Positions 21,201 through 36,200 are shown, counted from the first letter of the stretch. The stretch is 64,000 bases of DNA from Phalacrocorax aristotelis (GCF_949628215.1 NC_134277.1:56554918-56618917); one strand, 5' to 3'. Notes: generated from the letters alone by a model not told the origin. Translations and numbers: made by a program.

Positions 21201-24200
21201 GTGATGGAGAAAGACATGTTGCAGAGCTTGACAGCACTATTCTAACTGAGGTGGCTTTAAGATGTTAATTTTAACCCAATAAAATTTTTGGGCTCCCTAT
21301 TCTGCTTCTACATACAGGAAGTGAGATATATGGACTCTGTAACAGTAATTGTAATCAATGATTTTAAAATGAAAAACAATTTATAAAATTATTTCTAAGG
21401 TAGAGAAAGTACGAAGGGTAAAGATGCATTCTTTCTCCCACCTTTTTCTCAAGCTAAGTGCAGGTATAAAAGTTTTCAGAGCAATCATCACCATCACCAA
21501 GTCTTGGGAAATTGATGTGATACTGATAATATATTATGGTTTTGTTTAGTTGCTTTGGGATTTTCGCAGTTTTTCTAGCTACACAGCATCTCTAATGTAG
21601 TTTGCACAGATGTACAGTCTAACAGGTTGAAAAATATCTCAGTAGATTTTTAAGCTTCATTTTGTCAGGAAGACTGGAAACATTTTGATTAGTGAGATTT
21701 TTAAATTAAGTTACATGAGGAATATACTGAGCTTTTGGAAGCTTGTTAACAAATCTTATTCATCCTTTTCTTTTCTAAAGCTTGCAGCAGTGTCTGATGT
21801 TTTTGTGGAAAACTACGTCCCTGGGAAACTGGCTGAAATGGGTCTAGGTTATGAAGACATTAAAAAGATTGCTCCTCACATAGTGTACTGTTCAATAACA
21901 GGTATTTTAATTTCAATTACTTGTGTTCATTATTTCCTTCATTCCAGTCAACTTGTTATAAAAGCCCTGCGGTTATATAGAAGTATATTATTTTAATGCC
22001 AGTTAAGATAGATTGAAAGACTAAGTGAGTTTGACTGTTCAATTCAAAAACAGGTATAGAAAAATTGGGAGGTAGCAACCATGTCAATAGCGTATAAATT
22101 GTTCAACAGTGGCATTACCCTGCCAGCCTGGCATGTTCTTATTGACTTCAAAGGAGCCAGGATTGGATGGGCTCCTTGGATTTTGCTTTGAACTAGGCAA
22201 AAACTCAGTGGTGGGGTGGGTTCCCACCCCGCCCCCAACAGTTTTACTGTACCATTTTGCATATTGCAGCTTTCAAATCTGGTAATCACAGTGTTATTTA
22301 CTGCCCTAAAGCATATCTCTCTTCAGATATGCTTCAGATATGTTCATGGAAGTTTTACGTTACTTTACTACAGTCTTGCCTGTTAACTGAAAAGGTAGGA
22401 GAGTTGCAGGTACTTTATAATGCTGGGAAGAATGAAAAGAAAGCAGACATATGAATATCAGGAACAGCATACATGTAAAAATAATTGTAAGCTTGAAAAA
22501 AACACTTTAAAAAACCAACAAAAAGCACCCCAAAAAGTCTTGATCGAACACTAAAATTAAAGAATCTGTGCATGAAAAGTGTACTGTTAAAATACAATTA
22601 CATTAAAACACAGACGTTACAGGTATTTTTAGACTGGTTTAAAATCTTAGTTACAAACATATTTTGCCTCTGAATTTCTGACAAATAAATGGCTTTGGCT
22701 TTTTAGTTGCTGGGTATTGATGTCATTTAATAGGAAACAAATAGCTTTTTAGTCTTTTGTGACGTATTTATCATGTTTGAATGGCAAATGTCTGAAGAAG
22801 ATGAGCAGAAAACCAGTTATATTCTGGGCTTGCTAAGAATCCTTTTGTTTAAAAACATTTTTAGGTTGATCAGTGGCTAGTTACCACAATGTTTTCCACG
22901 TTTGCTTGTGCATGTAATCTTACAATTGGAATTTGTCAAGTGCTTTTTGCATTTTTTTGGTTTGTTTAGTTGCTGTACCCATAACTGATGAAAAAGAATA
23001 AAAATTATATGCAAGCTACAATTTCTGTGAGGTGGCTTGGCCTTTGATTTGGTAAATTCTCCCTCTACTCTGCCCTAGTGAGACTACATTTGGAGTACTG
23101 TGTCCTCTTTTGGGCCTCCCAGTTTAAGAAGGACAGGGAACTGCTTGAGCAAGTCCAGTGGAGAGCTACCAAGATGATCAGGGGCCTGGAGCATCACCTT
23201 TATGAGGAAAGGCTGAGAGGCTTGGGTTTGTTCAGCCTGGAGAAGAGAAGGCTGCAGGGGGATTTAATCAATACCTATAAATATCTGAAGGGTGGGCGTC
23301 AGGACGATGGGACTAGGCTGTTTTCAGTAGTGCCCAGTGACAGGACAAGGGGCAATGGGCACAAGTTGGAACACAGGAAGTTTCACCTAAAGATGAGGAA
23401 AAAATTTCTTTCCTGTGAGGGTGACAGAGCAGTGGAACAGGCTGCCCAGGGAGGCTGTGGAGTCTCCTTCCCTGGAGACACTCAAAACCCTCCTGGACAC
23501 ATTCCTGTGCCCCTTGCTCTAGGTGTACCTGCTCAAGCAGGGGGGTTGGACAAGATGATCTCCAGAGGTCCCTCCCAACCCCTACCAATCCGTGAAATCT
23601 GTTCACACTACATGTCAACTTTTGAGTGCTTTTGTGTTTTGCTGATCATAGGCAAAAAAACTTGCTTGAAGTGAGGACCTAAGGAAAGACACTGTTCAAT
23701 TTCACAGAATCATAGAATTGTTTAGGTGGAAAGGACCTCTTGAGACCATCTAGTCTAACCCCTTTGCTCAAGCAGTGTCTTGCAGGTTTCTCAGGACTGT
23801 GTCCAGCTGGGTTTTGAATACTTCTACAGCTGCTCTGGACAGCCTGGTCAGTGTTTGATCACCCACAGTGAAAAAGGTTTCCCACATGCAGGAAAATTTG
23901 CCATTGCATCTTGTCCTGTCAGTGGGCGCTACTGAGAAGGATTTGGCTTCCTCTTGCTCGTTCCTTCCCACTGGGTATTTATATACATTGCTAAGATCCC
24001 CCTGAGCTTTTTCTTGTTTAGGCTGAAGAGTCTCATCTGCCTTGCTCTCTCATCATATGTCAGATGCTCCAGTCTCTTAATCATCTTTGTGGCTTTGTGC
24101 TAGACTTGCTCCAGTAAGTCCATATCTGCCTTGAACTGGACACGATACTCCATATGTGGCCTCACCAGTGCTGAGTAGAGGGGAGGGAACTCCTTCCTCA

Positions 24201-27200
24201 ACCTGCTGGTGACAGTCTTCCTAATGCATTGCAAAATGCTGTTGGCCTCCTGTGCTACAAGGATACATACTTTATGTTCAGTTTAAGGGCTGCCTAACTT
24301 CCTCCACGGAGGGTAAGTCTTCCGTGCTGCAGATTTGCCCTCTAGTCTCAAGGACCTAGGACTCCTGCAGGCCATCTTTACTGGTGAATACTGAGGCAAA
24401 GGCGGATTAAATACCTCTGCTTTCTCCATGTCCTTTATCACCAGTTTCCCTGCCTCATTCTGCAGTAGGTCCATGCCTTCCCTAGTTGTCTTTCTGCTGC
24501 TGATTTGCTTGCAGAATCCTTTCTTGTTGCTCTTTGAATTTTTTGACAAATTCAACTCCAGGTCAGCCTTGGCTTTCCTACCCATACACTTGCATGTTCA
24601 AACAGTAGCTCTATATTCCTAGGTCACTTGCCTCGGCTTCCACCTCTTGCACACTTTCTTCTTACTGTCAAAACAAGTTGGACAAAGATAATACAATTTT
24701 GCTGTTTAAAGCTTAGTTATGTTATACATAATGAAAAACACATAAACAAAAAAAAAAATAACTAAAGATTCTGTGTTTTCTTTTTTTTTTAAAGTTATTC
24801 GAGGTTGAAGGTGTTCAGGAGGTAAAAGCTAAGTGATATTTGTCAGGCACCCATAAAACAACTTTGGATCTTAAATTATGGTTGCTTAAGTCTTGGACAT
24901 CCAATAGGTGACAAGGAACATCTATTTAAGGATGATGCATCTTCTAGGAATAAAGACATAAAATATCTAGTACCTTTAAAAAAGATGACAGATCAGAAAT
25001 CAATTAAATTAAGGCAGGAAATAGCAAAGCCTCAATCTAAGCATATTAAAAGAAGTAACCAGACTAGGACCAAGTATACATCTGTCACAGAGAGGACGTG
25101 ATGGTGATATGTAGGCAGTAAGTTTTATTCGTTGTTTTGTTGCTGGTTTTTTTTTTCCCCCCACAATCAGGCCAAAAACTGATTTAAGAAGAAAGAATTC
25201 CTGATTTATTTCTAAAAGCTCTGTGGCCTGATCCTAGATATTACAATTCAACACCATTTTTTGCTGTGGATGACTCCACTACATTCAAATATACTGTTTT
25301 TTTTTGTGAAGGGGGACAGAAAGAGACTAGAAGAGGTTTGATGTAGTAATGTTTAGCTTTAAAAAATAGAAAAAAAATCAGTGAAAAGGAGATCAGGTTG
25401 TTAAAATACATGCTGATAAAAATTGCTTAGATTAGCAGCTCAGATTAAAACATGAATGCCTACAGAAAGAGACTATTTTGTTTTTCTACCGTAAATAAGG
25501 CTAGACAAACAGCTGAAGAGGTTGGTAAAAGCATTAAAACATGTTTATGGTAGATAAGTTACGTATGCTACTATTTATTGTGGGGAAGGTTAAGGAGTTT
25601 CCATACTTGAGCCATTTTCTGCAAGGTTTCAGTTTGAGAAACTTCGTTAATCTGGATATGCAGTATAAAAGGTTTTCAGAACAAATTGGTAAATGAGTAT
25701 TTATAAATCTCCTGTAGCAGTATATCTGAGTAAGCTGAACTTGATAAGGATTGGTATTGAAGTGGAATGAACTGAGACATGCTAAATCTAGTAGGTTCCT
25801 GAGAACTCGGATGTAATATTTCAGATAGAAAGAGACTGAGAACACAATCTAAGTTTTTTTGGTAGTGCCATAGAAAGTTATATGTATATAAAATGTCTAG
25901 CTAGGGATATGGAAAATATGAGCTAAGGAAGATCCAAAGAGAACTATTGTATGTCGGACATAAGAGATGTGCTGGCCTGGAGCATTGAATTAAATGGACT
26001 CGTTGTCTTCCCAAATGTTGAAAATTGTTGAGACAAATTATCTTGGTTACAGCAACCTTTTTTACATCTGAACAGTGGATTTCTTCCATCATTTGGCATC
26101 TCACATACAGGCTGTAAAAGAAATAATAGAAATATGTTAGTTCTCAAGCCCTTTCTGGTTTGCAGGTCCTGTGAAGGATAATGAATACACGATATAACAT
26201 GAATTATATTTTGAGATCTTTGAACAGGGGGTTGGAATGGTTTATACTGTTTAACTCGGCCAGTTTTGAGTATGCTTTTTTAAGGGTATGCTATTTTGTG
26301 TATTATAACAATTGTTAAAAGACAAAATTATGTTGGTCATTGTTAATGACTATCATGAACTGCATTAGATTTTAGATGTGAGAATATGTAGACACAGACA
26401 TTTTGGCATAACATTTGATAGTAAATAAGTAACCAAGAAATAAACATGTCTAGTGTGTCAGAATCAGTGTTTTTCCAACTTTAATTTTTGATTTTTTTCT
26501 TGTTTTTTCCTGTTAGTATACACACTGAAGACATTATAGCCGATTCATTTAATAAATCACAAATAAATACTGGATTCCCTTATCCATTTAGTTAACTCAT
26601 TAATGAGACTGGATATCATCTGGAATGTTTTGGTTTCTTATTTTTGGAACCATATTACCTTTCAAGTTTAAACTTCATAGGTATGGAATGCAATCAATAA
26701 ACTAGTAATTTGAAGGAATCAGTTTCACCCTACAGCATAACTTGTATAGCAGCTGTGATCAAGATGTCTTTATGTTCCTTGGATTTTTTGTCTCATTCAG
26801 TTATTGAATGCAAGTGTAAATAAATCAAATTGGATATTAAAACTTTTTTAAATTTAGGGGCCATCCAAAACTATGGTAATTTTCTGACTCTAGACTGTAC
26901 TGAATGCTTCCTTTGTGCTACTCCAGAGAGACTGTGCTTAAATAGTTGTCATCCTTATTGTCATTATGGTTGTTACGCTCTGGAGGAGTGGTGCTTTCAC
27001 TGTTTAAAGACTGATATTTTCACACAAGTCTTGTCACAAATAAGGGTCTTGCATTTGTCTTCAGAGCTCAAACACTAGTTGATAGCACTAACTGATAGCC
27101 TTTTTTTCTTAAGGGCTCTCTTTCAGGAACATATTTGTCCCAGTCACTGGCTGGTTCAGCACTTGCTGGCTGCATTTTGTGTTTGTCGTTACAGTGATAG

Positions 27201-30200
27201 TAGCCATCCTGGTTATGGATTAGGTTATCTGCCAGATCCTTGAAGCGGTTCAGATGCTGAATGAGTGCGTTCCTTGTGATACTGTTCTTGTGTGTTCTGT
27301 TACATAGGAATTTCTGTTTCATACTGCTTGATGTTGAGCCAGATGGGGCTGGGTTGTCTTTGGAGTATATCTCATTAGTCATGTGGTCATGAATGGTTCA
27401 TATGTGCCATCTGTAGTATAACACCACCTCCATATATTCCACTAAACTTATTTTGTTTTCTAGATGGTAGGTAAAATAATCATAGAGGTGTAATCAGATT
27501 GCTTTTCGTTTATTATTTCATGTGGCCTCCTTGCTTTAAGTTGTGATATCACCATGAAATCTAGTCTAATCGATCCCAGTTCTAGTACTGTATGGTTCTT
27601 CCTAGCCTCCCTTCCTCCTCAGTTCTGGTGGCCTACAGACTAGTATTTCTGTTCTTCTCAGCCTCCCACCTACATGATGCCTTTGTGCCCTCTTCTTGAT
27701 CTTTTTGTCAGATCCATTTCCCTTCCTTCTCAGTCTGTAACCCTCTCCCTACCCTTTCCTAGCCATGATTGCCCAACTCAGCCAGTTCAGACTCTTCCCC
27801 TCTCCAGTTCAGTTCCTCACCAAACATCAGTTTCCCATACCTTCTTTGGCTTCAGGCTCACATTTTCCTACCAACTTGCTTTTCTAGCTAATCACAGTCT
27901 CTGGTCCTTCTAGCCTTTTTTTTTTTCCCCTCCTGTTTCTCCCTTTCTACGTTGCAGTGCTAGTAGGAATCGAGCAGAGGGGGTACCCTCTTTCTATGCT
28001 TGTTTTTTGTGTGCTATCCTCAGGCACAATAAATGTGAGCAGTATATATAAATACAAACTGGGCTAGAGTATGCTCAACTAGGCTGTGAGGGCAGTGTAT
28101 GTATATTTGTTTGAAAAAAATCCTGATGTGTGTTATGATGGAGCATGCACTTCATGGACTGAATCTTTTGAGATTTTAGCCTTGAAGCACTAACAAATAT
28201 TTACTGGGAGGGTGCATATTTCCCAGCCCCCATGATACCTTAAAGCTGGATTTGAGGATTTTCTGGTGGAAATAAAAAATAACAGCATTAATAAAAAAGC
28301 ATAGACATGACAAAAAGGTGTCCCATTCTTTCAAGTCTTCACTCTAAAGAATGAAGTTATTGGGGTTTTAAGCAAACAGTTGTAAGCTTTTTTTTTTTTA
28401 ACATAGCAAAAAAAACCTGTTCCCCTCCCTGGTTTTGTGCTTAAGAACAGTAGAAACATTCTGTGAGAAATTCTGAAAACATTCAAAATTCTTTTTCTTA
28501 TACAGCTTAAAGATCAAGATTGGACTGTATTACATAAAATACTTTTTGTTAATGGAACATATATGGAGATGACTGGTTCAGCTGAATAGGCACATATTGT
28601 AGCAGAATGTAAAATCTGGAAGACATGCTCCGTAGAAGTCAGAAAATATGCTACTTCATAACTTATCCAGAATTGAGCAATTTTTCTTAAATATACGAAT
28701 AATGATCATATGGGATTGCCTCTTTCTAAATTTTGAACTGTTGCAAATTGTTAGTAAAATGAAATAAAGTGTAATTTTTCAGAAAGTCTAGGGTCATATG
28801 TAGGTGAAGAGTTTAGACATAGGTAAGCCAGATGCTGTCTCCTTTATGGCATTTTGGAAGGAATGATTAGCAAACTGAGTTTCTTATCCAAACAGCTCTG
28901 ATTGAATGTATCCAGCCCAGTAGTGGCTGTTGCAGAGTTGCGAGGATTTCCGGGACGTTTCCCAATGCTCCTGCTGCTTTGAGTGCTCTTAAGCTCCAAA
29001 TTGTCTGTTCTCACTCACAAGTTGGCTTCGCTGATGAAAGTAACCTTAGAACTAGTTTAAATATAATATGTTTTGACAGTTTTGTGGCCGAGATTGGTTT
29101 AAGTTTTTGAAAATTGGCTGGTTAAAGTAAATCATGCACAGGTCACAAGGGAGTGACCATTTGTTGCTATCGATATGGTCTGTGTAGCACTTCAGCTAAG
29201 AAAGTCACAGTTTATTTCTGAACAGGAGGGGGCACTGTTTAAAAGCACAACATTGTTTTCAAATCAAAGCACTTTTCCCCCCTTTTCTTAAAGCCTCTGA
29301 AGGCAATAGGTTTTGAAATAGTTTTGTAGTTTGATAAAAGTTACTCCTCTCACGTTCTCTGCCCCATCCCCTTGCTCTGCTAAGTTGAGTGAATTATGCT
29401 TAGTCATCTCGTTTGTGCAGGGTTTGCTGAAGATAGTATTCCTCAGTTTTTTTGGTCCTCCCTTTCTTTCATCCTCCTTTTCTAGGAAGTAGAACTTTGT
29501 ATCATATACACATTGCTTTGCATGTTGCTCGTGGCCTTACAAAATCTTGTTTCAATGTCTTATTTTCTGTTATTTCATTTCTTAAAATATGGATGTAATG
29601 CTTAGTTTCCTGCCTTTTAAAGTAATTTTACTCCTGTAAAGACTTTCTGGTGTATGTATGCATGAAAGAAATTGAATACATAATGATAATCACAGAAAAT
29701 CTTAGAAATATTCTTCAATCAAAAGAAACGAGGAAGATAAGATTTTGGGGATTGGTATTTTTATTAACTTTGTGTTACTGTAACGGATTATGTTTCTTGG
29801 GAATTTGTAGTCTCTACCCCAAAGAACTTAGCCTTAACTCTGAATTTACAAATTCTTTGACTGTACTAAACTGTTAATTTGCTTGTTGGCAAATACTGTT
29901 GTAAAATGGCAAAAATTAGGTTGAAAGAACGGCAAAAGTTGTACAGAAGAAGCATTGTTTGTCACCTGAGTGCCATATGGGTCTGAATCTGCAATTGTTG
30001 TGTATGTAGCTTTTATTTAATGTACACAATGTCCTTAAGATCCATAAATGATCACTTTCGTTCAAAAATGATAATTAAATCTTATGTGTCTCTTGAGTGA
30101 TTCTGATGAATCTATGAGAAGGAAAACAGTTCTTCACTCCACCCATCTACATAAAAGTTAATAATAACTCAAAAGAACCGGCATTTGGTACTTCCCAGTA

Positions 30201-33200
30201 CATCTTGTTTTGTACTGATAATTTGTAGTGGCTTCTCATGAGAAGATGTAATGTTATAATTTTGAGGTATATCCTACTTTGCCTCTAGTGTTTTCACAAC
30301 AGGAAAGAAAAGCCAACCACATGTGTTTTGCTGGGCAAAAGCTAGCCAAAGTGTTCTTCAAATCCTCTAATTTGTGAAGTAACTGTGGTAAGAAGTGGAA
30401 TTGCCTTGGATCAGGTACGGTTTGTAGACTCCCTTTTACCAAATTATTCTGGCCTATGAAATTACAGATGATTTGGAGCGTCTGTGTCTTCATGCCCACT
30501 CCTTCCCCTGATGACTGATGTTCTTGTGGTTTCTAGGTGCTTATAGTCTGGATATAATTGCCTGGTACAAATTGATAGGTTACCTGCCAACAAAATGATA
30601 GCTCCTACTTAAACAAATGGTGTGTATTTCATAATGTGGTATAATTTGGCAAAATAATTGCTTGATGCTGTAAATTATTTATTGATAGCATACAAGTAGG
30701 AAAGTAAGTTATATTCAGAAGCTGGCTCAAGCAATGGTTGCAGTTGTCACTAAACAGCAACTATGGAAATGGTCTTGATCATTAATCCGTTCAAAAGTTT
30801 TTAGAATTTGTGACCTGAAATTACTAAAAAGAGGAATTTTTTTTTTGTAATTCAGAAATGCAAAATGACCCTAAATCTAAGCCCAACAAATTGGAGAGAA
30901 GGAAGAAAAGGGGCAAAAAAAGCCTGCATAGCAAAATGCGTAGGCCGGTTGAGCTAAGTAGGCCTAATAGCCAATGTAAGCAGGATGATGTGCAGAATGA
31001 AATGGAAATTAGGAGAATTAACTGAACATTTAAGGGTTATAACAGTCTTTTAAAATAATTAAAAGCAGGAACAATTTAGAGAGTGAGGTAATTAAGGAAG
31101 CTGGAAACTTTAAAAAAGAGAATTGGTGTCTTGGTACTGGTCTTCAGTAAAATATGTTTATAGAGAAATTTTCAACAGATATATTGTTTTCTAATAAGAT
31201 GCAGCACTGTCAGAGACTGATATGTCAAAAGAGGCATTGTCAGAACAAGCTGGGTGTCGTGCTTCCAGTAGTTCTTAATGTGGTTTAAGAATAAGGAGGC
31301 AGGTCTGGAAAACTGAACATAATACCTCTCTCAAATAAACACAGAAATCCTGCATTTGCAAGCCTTGAGGTATCAACTTAAGTGCTGACAGGGATTGAAT
31401 AAAGCAATTGGACGGGTTAAAATATGGGACTTCTACCTGAGCTTGATTTTATAAAAATACAGCCTTCCAGCACTGGAAAAGAAAAGCAAGTCTCTACAAT
31501 CTGTTAGGTTGTGTATTATGCAGTTGGAAGATGGACAGATTAAAGACTTGATCTGTCATTTTTTTGGTAGCTTGAAGTTGTCTGTGAGTGAGCAGTTAAG
31601 AGAAGTTTGTAATCAGGGTCTAGAGATAAAATAGTCTGAGAACAGTTTTTTGAGGAGTTGAGTAGCAGACTGGATTTGTGGAGATGCAAATCATTATTGG
31701 GACAACATAATTATGTATCTCTAACAGGGTAATAAACCTCTTGCTATATATTTTGACTGTAGTAAAGTTTTTGACACTTTTGAGTAATGCTTTCATGGAC
31801 AAGCTAGAGAAATGTGATGTACAAGAAATAATAAAAAATTCATTCAAGAGTGATCAGAAACTCCCATATATCTTAGCTCTCCTGTTATGAAATGCCACCA
31901 GTTATTCTTTATATGATTGACATGGGAGGCGATACCTCAGAACTGAAGTTGCTGGGTTTTTTTGCTCAAAATAGGTGATGTAATAGATTGTGGATGAGCC
32001 CAAATCCTCATGTGATCATGAGCTACAGGGCATTTTTGGGTTGTAGATTTGAGGGGCAGGAGGAATCTGGAGCTGATTTACAGGTAGGAGTCATCACTTT
32101 CTTTACAGCCTTATACTCTTCTTTAAAATGGCTTCTGGGGGTGTGGCTAACTCTCAGAAGCGTCATGGAGGGCTTGCCTCAGCAGCTCTGCTCTGTTTTT
32201 CTTCCTGAAGCCAGGGATTTAAAGCATTTGCAGCAGTCCCTGTGTCAGCATAGCCCCATGGACAGTCATGTGATGAAGTCCTGGTGTAAAAGCTGCACTT
32301 TAATGGCCTGAGAGCTCCATGCAGCCCTGAAGGCCCACGGAGCTGAAAGGTAATAAATTTATATAGCCGGATTAGAATTAAAAATGACCATGACCAAATG
32401 GTTTACACTAATAAAAGAGCAAGGGTAGAATTAAAGGTTGGAGTATGTCCGACACACTACGCTTAATCAGAAATAATCAAGTAATTTTAATATAGTATGA
32501 GGAAGGTTCTCAAAAGACTTGGTAGTAATGGTGGGGTATAATTGAAGTTGAACATGAATCAATGATGTCATATTGGTAGATGAAAGACTAGTATCATACC
32601 GGATTGTGTAAAGACAAATATGGCCTAAATGACTGTTTCTCTGCCCTGCACCACATTGGTAAGGTCTCAGTTGGAAGGCTAAGTCTGCTTCTGGGTACAG
32701 TACTTCAGATATTATGAGGGCAACTGAAGAGAGTTGAGAAGAACAATCTAAACATGAAAAACATTGCATGTGAAATTTAGCTTGGAAACCTCAATTTTTT
32801 TTTTCTTAAAAAGATAAAAATGCTGCTGCGATCAGAAGGAACCACTGTGGCCATCTAACCATCTCTTCCTCCTGCATTCTGTACCTTTCCACATAGTAAT
32901 TCTTAAATGAAGATCCTGATAATATGTGAAAGTGTAAAAAAATAAAAACCTTTCTTAATGTGTAGAAGGAGCCAAAATGCTACTTGGTATTCAAAGAATC
33001 AGAGTGTTAAAAAAAATCTTAAGAAAAAATTTTGGGAGCTAGTAATTAAAATAATAAGAGTTCAGACATGGCAGTTGGAGGAGTGGATTGTCTTTGGTAT
33101 TCAGAGAGTTAAGTAGCTGGGAATACAAGATATACAAATGCAAAATAATAAATGATACAGGCATACTATTAGCCATTTTCTTTCTCAAGAGTAGTAAATA

Positions 33201-36200
33201 AAGGCATCCTGTGAAGCTGGAAGACTGGATATTTAAAATTGGTAGTGCATTAGAGAGAAAATTTTGCTTTTTAATATTCCGCAGAGTTTGCTGACATACG
33301 CTTTTAAAACCAATATGCTAGTAGAATTAAAAATGGAGGAGTAGAAAATTGTATAGATCAGGAGAACAGGCACAATTATTAAGATATTCACTCAGGGGGT
33401 TTGGAACGTGTCAGCAGATGACTACTGACTTCTTCAAATACTGAACTAAGTGGTGCCATTTGTTTGTTGTACACCTCAGGATCAATATGCAGAAGAAACT
33501 CAGTAATAAAATTTAACGACGGTCCGATTTTGAGGAGGGTAAGTTACAGTATGACCTTGCAGGTTTTATATACAGAGAGAGGTTAACTGAATGCTTCAGT
33601 GCTTTTCAGCCCTGTGCTGATGTGCTGCTTTGTAATCCTCAGTGGAAACTACACGTTTGCACAGATTGGTAACTGGTTTCTTTTGCTTTATGGCATGCAG
33701 TAGAAGCTTTAAGAGGTTATTATGCTCCTCATGTGTAATTAATTACTGTAGTATCAGAGGTAGCCATCAATATATAATCAAAACTACTGATGCTTTTAAG
33801 ATCATATGGATTTTAAATATGTATTTCTGTAAGAATTTGGAACAGTTTAAATTTATAAAGAACAAGGGTTAAATATTGTAGGGCAATAGTCTCATAAAGA
33901 AGTTAAACAAAAAGTTATCATCGGAAGTTCGCTTGACGTAAATCAAAGCCAAGGAGTTAGTTCTCCCTATGCTGCCAGGGAGTAGGACAGTTTTTCAAAC
34001 TATCATTCCTTAATTCTTGCGTTTACCATATGAATAAAGTAGCTAAAGAATCTAATGTGACAATTTTAATCTCTATTTGTATTATACTGTGTTTGCAAGC
34101 AGAATTTCTACAATTTAATATTTGGAAAAAACTTAGCATGGAAGAGGTAGTTTTTATTATCTCATGAGTCTAAGATACCCGATTTCTCTCTAGACATATA
34201 AACAGATTTGTGGCTGTCCATGAAAAACTTCTAGTCATATGTAATTTGAGTATCCATGTTGTGTCAATTTTTCCTTTTGGCTGAGCCATCAAATCAGAAA
34301 ACTTTTAATGTAAAAAGGTAAACAATTTGCTTATGTGAGGAAATTAATTGGCAGAAATGCAGATGTCCAAACACTACTTTGATGAGGTAAAGTTTTTAAA
34401 TTATAATTTAGAAAAAAATCACTTATGTGAATGAAGAAACAATTCCTCTTGTTTCTAAGAATAAAGCTATCAATCACCATAGCTGTGCATTGGCGTATCA
34501 GTGGTGGTCTTATGTGGTACATAGTTCTGCTGGCAAATTCCTTGAGAGAACAACTTTGATCTGTTTATGTAGCTTCTTTCCTCTACAAAAGTCAATTTTT
34601 GAGGCCAGTCAGAATACATTTACATCACTTGATAGTGTTGGGGGGGCGAAGGAGCTATCTCTAAACCAGCATGGTAAATCGACCCTATGGTATTATAGCT
34701 GCATTGCTTTTGTGGCCTAACTGGTTGAGTAATTTATCATGGTGTAGTAGTATGTGCTGTCAATGCAGTCTCAGTACTTCTGACCAAAGTATAACTTGTG
34801 TAAATGCAGAACTTCAGGAATGAGACTCTGAAAAGAGATATCCATTGATTTAAAGGGAGATGGTACTATAGTTGAGATTTCTAAAAATTGCCCTTATATA
34901 TTTAGGGACTATCGTGTTTTAAGGACTTGCTTAATTTCGGCAGTAAATGCCTCTACCTCTCTCTGTCTTGTAGAAAGTCACCTGTAAAGTCCCCAAACCT
35001 TTCTTTGGTTGGCACGGGACCCATTCCAGAACAGACTCTGTTGCTTTAGGATTGGCACTTTGTGGCCAGTATTTCTTCCCAGAGAAAAATACTTAGTATA
35101 TGGAGTATAAACTGCAATCCTAAGCACATGAAATGTAATTTTTGTAAATGTTATTTCTATATAAAATAAAGCAAATATTGTTGTAACCTTCCAGCAGTTG
35201 ACTGCTTTATTGAGAAACAAATGGTGAGGACAAGTGGGAGCTTTTAATTTTTTTGCCAGCCTGTGGTGCCAATTACTATCCTACTGAAGACCAGCTGCAC
35301 AAGCAGTGGGTTCTTTCTGATGCTGTACAAGGAACTTGTTCTTTATTTCTGCTGCTTATGAATATCTCCTAAATCTTTCCTGCTCTCTGTTTTGTATAGT
35401 GGTTGATCCATCTGCAAACAGGTGTTTACTTCTTTTGCTTTTCTGGACACAAATGAAAAACATTATATGAGTGTGTTAGACCCAGTATTTTATTTTTCCA
35501 TACTGTGTTTAGTGATGTGTCTGGTGTTTTTCCTTAATACAGAGTAGGGTTATTTTGTGATAATTTTTACTTAAAAAAAACCCCTAATAATTCTGAGGAA
35601 GGCTGGGAAACAAGGACTTCACTGTTAATCAGACTTTTGAAAATAGATGACAATTAATGGGATTACTTTGAATTACTTCTACTTTATTGCTCATATCTTT
35701 TAATACTACTTTTTAAGGGTCATATGTTTTGGAAACCTGATTAATAGGATTTGAATTTTTGATTGCTTGTTAAAATATTGTAATGTTGCTCAAAATCCTT
35801 AAAGATTTTTTTTTGCTTGTTCTTGTTTATGTTGTAATTAAGTAAGTTGAAAGTGTCTGCTTAGCCTAAGCACCTGAAACTTGCAAAGGTTTTCTGTTTC
35901 TTACCTCTAAACAGTTGATTTGGGTATTGTCACAGGACTTTACCTCTCAATTCTACCATGCTCTAAAAATGGACTGGATGGGGGAGGGGAACCCAAACCA
36001 GCAAAAAAAGTGCAACTTAAAACCGCATCTACTTATTCAGGAAGGCTGTCAGCTGCAATCTGTTGGAAGCTGGGAGAGCAGTCAAGAAAAATATTAGATA
36101 GGCTTATCCTGTTCATATTGGCATCTGCTTTTCTCCATTCCTGGAGATAGAATATGTAGCTAACTGGGCCTTGAGTCTGATCTAGTGCATTTGTTTTCAT

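Larger units (their letters stand above)
17749..21780 (+). other. SUGCT: SUGCT intron 5 (4.0 kb)
   Basis: The intron contains a C17A16 homopolymer pair preceded by TG-rich sequence (about 19150-19262), a possible ancient SINE/LINE tail (about 19590-19665) and a strong G-quadruplex motif (20954-20982). The rest is unremarkable AT-rich DNA. Confidence 0.75.

Noticed and set aside
23313-23618. Open frame antisense to the sense CR1
   Set aside because: It is the complement of the CR1 reverse-transcriptase end and not a separate gene.
31988-32311. 107-codon plus-strand open frame
   Set aside because: It lies inside the decayed LINE region and does not match the expected reading of that element.
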